From Chaetoderma sp. LZ-2023a (taxonomy: Eukaryota; Mollusca; Caudofoveata; Chaetodermatida; Chaetodermatidae): a stretch of 64,000 nucleotides of DNA. Where the stretch lies: contig CM067373.1 in NCBI GenBank assembly GCA_034401795.1, positions 88,435,448 through 88,499,447 of the forward strand, given 5' to 3'. Shown piece after piece: positions 56,935 through 64,000 of the stretch. The notes below the pieces were generated by a model. It had not been told where the DNA came from, ran no database searches, and saw nothing but the letters and a program-made list of their open reading frames with translations. Both the position numbers and the translations under genes were made by a program. How positions within the stretch are numbered: position 1 is the first letter of the stretch; each line of letters opens with the position of its first letter.

Positions 56935-58549
56935 TTCATCGGATCTGGAGAAGTCATTTTCGCAAAAACTAGGTCATCCAAGATGGCCGCCGAACCATTT
57001 GGCAAATTAAGTTCCCTCCAACAAACTTGGTTCAGCTTTTGCCCTAGATCATATTTCATGAGGTCATCCCCCAAGCAGTTTCAGATTTTTAAAGACGTTT
57101 CTAAGTCGGCCAAAATTCAAGATGGCTGCAGGTCAAACTGGCCGATCATCTTCCTTTGAACAAATTTGTATCCATATTCCCTAAGGATGCCTACTGTCAA
57201 ATATGCTTGAATTCGGCCCAGTGGTTCTCAAGAACATATTTTTAATTTCTCATTGCTTTAGTATGGGAGTGTTTGGTCGGAAAAAGATCCACGATGGCTG
57301 ACAAACCGCTTATCCGACAGTTTCGAAAATTGCAAATTTGAAATCAGAATACCTAAAAACCTATATAAAACCAATTTCAGCTTCAAAATCCATCAAATAA
57401 AAACATCAAATATGGCCGCCAAACACTACATTTTGGATGGCGGCCATGTGTTCTATGTATCAACTTCCCATGAACAAAAATTAATGGCCGTTAGTACCTA
57501 ATCATATCTGCCAAATTTTGGCTCGATCCGGTCAGTGGTTCGGGAGAAGACGTCAGTTTCGGGGAAAACAAGTTCATCCAAGATGGCCACCAAGCTATTT
57601 GGCCAATCAAATTGGCCAAACAAACTTGGTTCAGATATTCGCCTAGATCATATTTCACGAGTTTTGAACCGATCCCCCAAGCAGTTTCGGACAAGATTTT
57701 TATAGACATTTCTCAAACTGGGCCAAAATCTAAGATGGTCGCTGGCCAAACTGGTCGATCGGCTTTGTTTGAACAAACTTGGATACCTATGCCCTACGGA
57801 TGATTCCTGCCAAATATACTTGAAACCTGCCCATGGTTCTCGAGAAGACAATTTAAGTTTCCCATTGCTTTAGTATGGGAGTTTCGGTTGGAAAACGATC
57901 CAAGACGGCTGCCAAACCGTTTATTCGAAAGTGGTAAATTTGAAATCAGCATACTCAACAACATATACAAAATATAAAACCTATTTCGGCTTCAAAATCC
58001 ATCAAAATAAAATTCTAAATGGCTGGCAAATGCGTTACATTTTGATTGGTCCAGGGCGGCCAAGTTATTTGCTGTCTCAACTTCTCTCGGACAAAATTTA
58101 ATGGCCCTTACTCCCTAATTATATCTCCCAAATTTCGGCCCAAACCCCTTCAGCGTTTCTGGAGAAGTAATTTTCGGGAAAACTAGGTCATCCAAGATGG
58201 CCGCTGAACTATTTGGCCAATCAAGTTCCCTTGAATAAACTTGGTTCAGCTCTTACCCTAGATGATATTTTATGAGTTTTGAACTGATCCCTCAAGTAGT
58301 TTCGGAGACTTTTAAAAATGTTTCCTAAAATCAGCCAAAATCCAAGATGGCTGCCGGCCAAATTGGCCGATCGGCTTCGTTTGAACAAACTTGGATCCCT
58401 ATGCCCTAAGGAGGCTTCCTGCCACATATAATTGAAATCGGACAAAGGTTCTTGAGAAGTCGTTTAAAGGAAAAGTTGACAGACGATGGACGGACGACGG
58501 ATGGTCGTATGGCATAAGCTCACTTGTCCTTTCACGACAGGTGAGCTAA
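56935..58549 (+). mobile_element. Family F2 tandem-core element with tail
   Basis: TCATCCAAGATGGCC boxes at about 56975, 57575 and 58190 define higher-order units of about 605 bp. Each includes TTGAACAAACTTGG, CCTAGATCATATTTCA, AAGCAGTTTCGGA and a GCTTTAGTATGGGAGT block. The tail has GACGATGGACGGACGACGG and ATAAGCTCACTTGTCC...GACAGGTGAGCTAA. The head is missing at the left. Confidence 0.7.
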
Positions 58550-58671
58550 GAAGGCTGCATTCTAAAACAGGATATTGATTATTCCTTTGTTCTTTATTTA
58601 TAATATGCTCTATGCCATGCATGTATATTGTAGACTGCTGCAACATTGGAAAGCGATGACTTAATCAAAAC

Positions 58672-59911
58672 AACAGGCCCAATGGGCCTGTATCGCTCAG
58701 CTGGAATTATTGGTCACTGGCACAAGCGAAGACATTGAGATGACCACTGGAAAAATTTACCAATCAAATTTTATTAAAATTGGGACAGTGGTTAATAAGT
58801 GGGCTTTTCATGATTTTCTCAGAATCTCAGGCACGTTTTTTGACATCAACTTTCAATAGACAAATTTAATATAATCATAACTTTCAAATTTTGCCCAGAT
58901 CTGTTCAGAATTTCTGAGGATTCGTTTTCGCGAAAACTAGGTGATCCAAGATGACCGCCAAACTATTTGGCCAGCCAGGTTCCATTGAACAAACCTGGTT
59001 CAGCTCTTCCCCTAGATAATACTTGATAAGTTTTAAATCGATACCCCAAGCGGTTTCGGAGAAGTCATTTACGGAAAAAAGTTAGGTCATCCAAGATGGG
59101 TGCTGAACTATTTCGCCAATCAAGTTCCTTTGAACAAACTTAGTACCGCTCTCTCACTAGATCATATTTTATGAGTTTTGAATGGATGCTCCAAGTGGTT
59201 TCGGAGAATATTTTTAAAGATGTTTTTAAAAAGCGACCAAAATCCAAGATGGATGCTGGCTAAATTTTTTATTTCCCATTGCTTTAGCACGGGAGCCTTT
59301 GTCAGGAAAATAATCCAAGATGACCGCCAAACCGTTTATCCGACAGTTTCAAAAATGCCAAATTTGAGCTCAGAGTACCCAAAACACATTTAAAACCAAT
59401 TTCGGTCTCAAAATCCAATAAAATAAGAAAATCCAATATGGCCGCCAAGCACACTACATTTTGATTGGCCCACGGCGGCCATGCTTTTTGACGGATCAAC
59501 TTCTCTTGAACAAAATTTAATGGCCCAAGTAGTTCCTAATCATATCTCAGTTCAGAAGTCAAACATGGCTTACCTCTTTCCCTAGATGATATTTCCTCAG
59601 GTTTGAATCAATTCCCCAAGCGGTTTTGGAGAAGATTTTAAAGATGTTTCCTAAATTCGCTCAAAATCTAAGATGGCCACCACCCAAATTGCCCGATCGG
59701 CTTTATTTGAACAAACTTGGAGGACCCTATGCCCTAAGGATGCTTCCGGCCAAATATAATTGAAATCGGCCAAGCGGTTCTTGAGAAGTTGTTTAAAGGA
59801 AATTTGACGGATGGACGAGGAATGGACGTCGGATGAGGGATGGATGTCAGACACACGACGGACGGTCACCAGGTCATAAGCTCACTTGGCCTTTCAGGCC
59901 AGGTGAGCTAA
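58672..59911 (+). mobile_element. Family F2 tandem-core element, head and tail present
   Basis: Head CAGGCCCAATGGGCCTG with a GGCCC/GGGCC stem, then GCTCAGCTGG. The tail ends with the stem-loop AGCTCACTTGGCC, TTTCA, GGCCAGGTGAGCT (13-bp stem, one mismatch). It has ATCCAAGATG boxes at 58946, 59089, 59243, 59312 and elsewhere. Non-coding. Confidence 0.75.
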
Positions 59912-60990
59912 TAATGAGCATGAGATTAACTACATATCCATACATCTGTGTATAGACAGGATATTACATAATTAGATCTCTTTGTAGCTTGAACCATCAC
60001 TGATAACCATCAATCACACCCTGAGTTTCTTTACAAATCATTGGCATTACATACAAAGCCTACAAGTCTTTAAATAGATGGTACATGTAATAAGGTTTTA
60101 AAGCATAATACACATGTAATGACCCGTGGTTGATCATTTCATTTCTGAATCCTACTACTTTCACTTTAACGCAGCCACACATGAAATCTGCTTTGAAGAT
60201 ATCTTAAATAATTTGACTGAGAGTTGTTGCTTCCTTATGTATACCTTCCAGTTTTCAAATGTTCACTAAATTACATAAATTATAAGTATTTAGAAATAGT
60301 TCATATCTGGTAATACTAGTCTATGACACAAAATATTAAATAAACAAATAAAATACAAATGAGGAGCAGATTTAGTTTTGACAGATGAACAATCTGTGTT
60401 TGACAATTTCATTGTTGAGTCCTAGTCGTTTCATTTTAATGTACCCTTACATAAAATCTGCTTAATATTTTGAAAATAATTTCACTTTAACTGTGGAACT
60501 TGTTGTGGCTTTAGGTAACTGATTTACATAATATCCGTAGTGCATAATATGGGTAATTAATTAACACTAATGGCTGAATTTAATTAATAAAATTTTAATT
60601 TTCTCCTAGAAATTGTCCATTTGCAGGATAAGACTATTTTTGAAAATTTACCACTGGAATGACTCCCTCAATTATCGGTTAAATTATTTAATATTTACAT
60701 GTAATGCAACGTGTTTGATTTCTTATATATCCATATTTTAAATTGTTGCATTGCCATATTAAAGCATTCTGTAAGTATTGCTTTGCACTACATGTCCCCT
60801 GCCTGGGGATATAAATCTTTAGAGACTGACAGCCAAAAACTCCATTAAAAATTGACAGAAGCAGCTGAAAATCTGAACTTGATCTGTAACTTCTCACAAC
60901 AAAGCAATATACCAAGTGTCAGTTATATATGGTGAAAAGAAAACTTGAACTTAGAGATAAATAAAAACCAAAATAAACTCTCACCATTTC
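59912..60990. other. No gene; scraps of families T and P
   Basis: Half T palindromes at 60196-60255 and 60452-60510; a left P arm at 60600-60690 (GTCCATTTGCAGGATAAGAC...ACTGGAATGACT). Otherwise AT-rich. Confidence 0.4.
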
Positions 60991-60994
60991 TTAC

Positions 60995-61800
60995 AGATGC
61001 AGTCTTAACGAAAATGGCGAGATGTGCTTGGTAAATGGTCTTCGGCTATTTTGGTTAAAATCGTAATATTACGAAAGAAGGAGGCTGCTGCACTCTGATC
61101 TTTCAGATAAAACGTTGTAAAAGAGGATTCAGATTTCCATCCTGCAACCTGGATGACTTCATCTAAATACGAACCGGCAAAAAGCGTAAAAGAGGAAGCC
61201 ATTAATTTGTTCCGGAGATGCAATCTCGTAACAAAGCTTAATCGTCTCCCAAATCCCTCAGGATATCGTAAACTTTGAGACCGGCTTAGCTAACTCTTCT
61301 GCATAAGAAAACCATAAAAGGGACGGATCAAATCTTTTGAAATCAGTTCCCTAATAGGACATCAGAGTTTGTCAAAAGGCGAAAAAGACGATAATGATTT
61401 TAAAATGATCGGACTAGCAGGAAACCGGTTAGACTAAGTTTTAGATAAAAAATCCCTTCTGGGATATAAAACTAAACCGTCTCCTGAAACCATAAATCTC
61501 TCCCTTTCAGCAGAAAAAGCATGAATTTCTGAATGCCTTCTAGCAGAGGCTGTTAATACTAATAGAGGAAAGAGGTACAATATGACGGCCTGCCAGCACT
61601 TGAAGAACCAAAGCCAAGTTCCATGAAAATAACGGCTTAGCTTTCGGAGTATGAATATTGCCTAGACCTCTAATAAAAACTATTAAAGGTCTTAGTGCCC
61701 TTGACATCGGCATACAGAAGGCAAGGAAGAGAAGATGCCAGAGAAGATCTATATCCCCTAACCGTATTAGCTGATAAATGTAAGGAATAAAAGAGATATG
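60995..61800 (-). pseudogene. DIRS 3 tyrosine recombinase, broken
   Basis: Minus-strand pieces parallel the DIRS 2 recombinase: SFTLFAGSYLDEVIQVAGWK (61195-61136) then SESSFTTFYLKD; ETIKLCYEIASPEQIN upstream; and LRRTF-type text about 61500. At least three frame changes and several stops. The segment that should hold the H-x-x-R box is missing between EQIN and the SFTLFAG block. The 3' end of the element is cut near 60990, with no inverted repeat found to the left. Confidence 0.7.
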
Positions 61801-62127
61801 TTAAAAAGTCTAATACTTGGGGAAAAGAAACAGAATCGGGCACGAGACCTTGGTCTGAAAACCATTCTCAAAAAATTTTAAGTCGAAACTTGTAAACTCT
61901 GCGGGTCGACTCTCTTCTGGAAGAATCGATAATAACTGGAGATCTTGAAGAAACCTTATTCTCATAGACTTTAGTTTCGATATTCTCCAAACACACAGAC
62001 TGAAGATTTCTGGGTTTGGATAAAGACAAAGACCTCTTACTTGAGACAGAAGATCCTGGGAGAATGGAAGAAGATGAGGGAAGTCTACCACGAGATCTAG
62101 AAGATCTACAAACCAAATCCTCTTTGG

Positions 62128-63039
62128 CTAAAAAGGAGCTATTAAAAGAATCTCGCAGATTTGTTCTTTGAACTTCTTCAACACTAACGGAATCAAAATC
62201 GTTGGAGGGAATGCATAGGCGAACATTCCTGTCCAGGACTGAGACAGGGCATCCACCGCCAGGGCTTGACTGTCCGGAAAAGGAGACATGTAAGAGGAGA
62301 TCTGAGGATTCAGAGATGTCGCAAACAGATCTACCAGAGGACGATCCATAAGACTGAAAATCGCTTTGACAACCGACCCCTTTAACTGCCACTCTGTGTG
62401 GGCGATTTTGCTGGGACGTGACAGTTGGTCCACAAGAAAAATCAGACTGCCTGGGACATGAGAAGACACTAGAAGAATCTGATTCTTGCGACACCATAAG
62501 AGAAGGTTCCACACTTATAGACAAAGGAGGGATGACCTTGTACCCCCCTGCCTGTTGATATAAGAGACCACTGTCGAATTGTCTGACCGAATCGAGACTT
62601 TGAGACCTATCACAAGATCTGACCATGAAAGGAGAGCCTTCTTGACAGCACACAATTCCAGAATGTTGATTCGAGCTGTCGACTCCTCCAGAGACCAAAG
62701 ACCAGAAAGCGACAGGGAGTCCCAGACCGCTCCCCATCACTCTTGAGAAGCGTCTGTGAAGATAATCGCCTGAGGGGAGGACTTTACCAGTGGAACACCC
62801 ATCAGAAGCAGAGAACGATCTTTCCAAAAATCTAGAAGAGGAATCAAGTGTTCTCTGATGGGAATCTGATGGTAAATAGAGTGTACCGACTGCTTCCAAA
62901 GGGACATTAAATACATTTGGAAGGGTCTTCTCATCAGCGCCGCCCATGGAATAACATTCTCTACGTTGAGCATCACACCTATCACTCTTAGCAGAAATCT
63001 TGCTAAGACCATGGAAGAACACAGGATTTCCATTGCCAC
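62128..63039 (-). pseudogene. DIRS 3 RNase H and following region
   Basis: One frame with stops: MGVPLVKSSPQAIIFTDASQ (62799-62740) is the first RNase H block with its DA aspartate. Then VSSHVPGSLIFLVDQLSRPS (62466-62407) is the last block. PLVDLFATSLNPQISSYMSP and ALAVDALSQSWTGMFAYAFP follow, the usual region between RNase H and recombinase in DIRS. All share frame with the reverse transcriptase piece at 63157-63531. A 495-codon frame over 61868-63355 is out of register with this homology. Confidence 0.75.
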
Positions 63040-63156
63040 TGATAAAGCCTCTATTCTTGGATTTGAGGGGAAGACTAGACCGATCGAAAGAAACGCCTAG
63101 ATGCGTGAAGATTTGAGAGGGACCTAGGCTTGATTTCTTTAGATTTAAAATCCACC

Positions 63157-63531
63157 CTAGGTTGCATGCCAGACTGCAAACCTCTGGAAGAATTCCTGAG
63201 AGAATTGAGTAAGACTTTGCTTTACTAACCAATCGACTATATAAACGTGAGGATGGATAGAATGACGGTGTAAAATTCCTGCCACGGCTGAGACTAGGCG
63301 AGTAAAAAGAAAAGGAGCCATGGTCAGGCCAAAAGGCATGGCGCGAAACTGCCAAACTCGATCTTTGTAAGCAAATCTCAGGAATTTTCTGAAGGAAGGG
63401 TGAATGAGAACATGAAAGAAGGCGTCATTTTGATCGATGGAAAATGACCACATACCCTGATCTAGACTGGAAATGACCTGGGAGATGGTCTCCATCTTGA
63501 CTTGGGAGTAAGAATCATGAGATTTAATCAT
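63157..63531 (-). pseudogene. DIRS 3 reverse transcriptase fragment
   Basis: Reads QVKMETISQVISSLDQGMWS, FSIDQNDAFFHVLIHP (motif A with its aspartate), LRFAYKDRVWQFRAMPFGLT (motif B-like) and HPHVYIVDWLVK. The last should be Y-x-D-D-W-L; the first catalytic aspartate is valine. The upstream fingers region is deleted or scrambled. The domain is typical of DIRS reverse transcriptases. Confidence 0.8.
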
Positions 63532-63769
63532 GTCATACCCCCTTGTTAAATTAAAATTAATGCAGAATTGGATGTTTCAGAATGAATCGAGATCATTACA
63601 TTTTATTAAGATTTAATGACAGGGTAGGAATTCCTACCCTAGGCTGAATGCTCTCATGTATGTATAAGGCCCTGTACCAACAGATCCAAAGAGCCAAGAA
63701 GAGGAGGAGAAGAGATAAAATAGAAGAAAGGGTTGGACCCACCCGGGCAGAGGTCACATCTTCACTCGC

Positions 63770-63845
63770 TTAGCTAGAAAAACCTCTGTGAGAAGACCTA
63801 CCACTAGACCTTGAACTAGGTCTGTAAAAATAAGCCTGGCCCCCC
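63770..63845 (-). pseudogene. DIRS 3 gag C-terminal scrap
   Basis: The minus strand reads AYFYRPSSRSSGRSSHRGFS before a stop. An Arg/Ser-rich tail of this kind is common at the gag end of DIRS elements. A poly-C tract (63841-63852) interrupts it. Confidence 0.4.
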
Positions 63846-63917
63846 CCCCCCCTCACTCTAAGAGCAGGGGGTTGACTAAAAAATTTTAACATGAGAGAAA
63901 AGAACTTCCCAGGAAGC

Positions 63918-63918
63918 T

Positions 63919-64000
<82 letters not shown>
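63918..64000 (+). repeat. (AG)n microsatellite at the window edge
   Basis: Uninterrupted AG dinucleotide run apart from one AGG slip near 63982. It continues past the window. Confidence 0.9.

Noticed and set aside
1..64000. tRNA or rRNA genes
   Set aside because: I saw no convincing A/B boxes with a cloverleaf and no rRNA-like segment, though a computational scan would be more sensitive.

Overview
The window is eukaryotic, AT-rich and mostly repeat-derived. Abundant TACATGTA-type motifs, an animal neurexin exon, DIRS retrotransposons, and repeats whose tails read like GCTCACTTGGCC...GGCCAGGTGAGCTAA point to a marine invertebrate, most likely a bivalve mollusc. The organism is an inference; no diagnostic gene settles it.

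Host gene content: I can support one cellular coding exon, the first coding exon of a neurexin-like gene on the minus strand (40482-41229: signal peptide, laminin-G/LNS domain, EGF domain, then a GTGAGT splice donor). Everything to its left, down to position 1, lies downstream of that exon and may be its intron. I saw no further neurexin exon.

Layout. 1-4600: a Penelope-like endonuclease remnant, a degenerate CCAAG-rich repeat and foldback MITEs. 4.7-7.9 kb: a ~170-bp tandem array interrupted by two TTAA-flanked elements. 8.4-12.6 kb: a tandem-core repeat family and palindromic repeats. 12.7-14.3 kb: a 19-bp minisatellite of about 86 copies, open in all three plus frames. 14.8-20.3 kb: more tandem-core repeats. 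20.5-23.3 kb: an hAT-like element carrying a nested DIRS derivative and a LINE fragment. 23.86-27.56 kb: a complete 3.7-kb DNA transposon with ~140-bp inverted repeats, a TAA target duplication and one intact 763-codon gene that I cannot place in a named superfamily; this is the most interesting object here. 30.0-37.2 kb: a structurally complete but decayed DIRS element (plus strand). 37.5-46 kb: foldback MITEs around the neurexin exon. 46.0-52.2 kb: a second complete DIRS element (minus strand) with a nested LINE and a nested tandem-core element. 53-60 kb: foldback MITEs and tandem-core repeats. 61-64 kb: a third DIRS element (minus strand), running off the right edge.

The elements can be ordered in time because older tandem repeats supply empty target sites for younger insertions. 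TTAA is used repeatedly (piggyBac- or Kolobok-like ends), TAA by the 763-codon element. The DIRS elements show the inverted termini and internal complementary region expected of tyrosine-recombinase retrotransposons. Nearly all transposon coding sequence is broken; the 763-codon gene is the clear exception.
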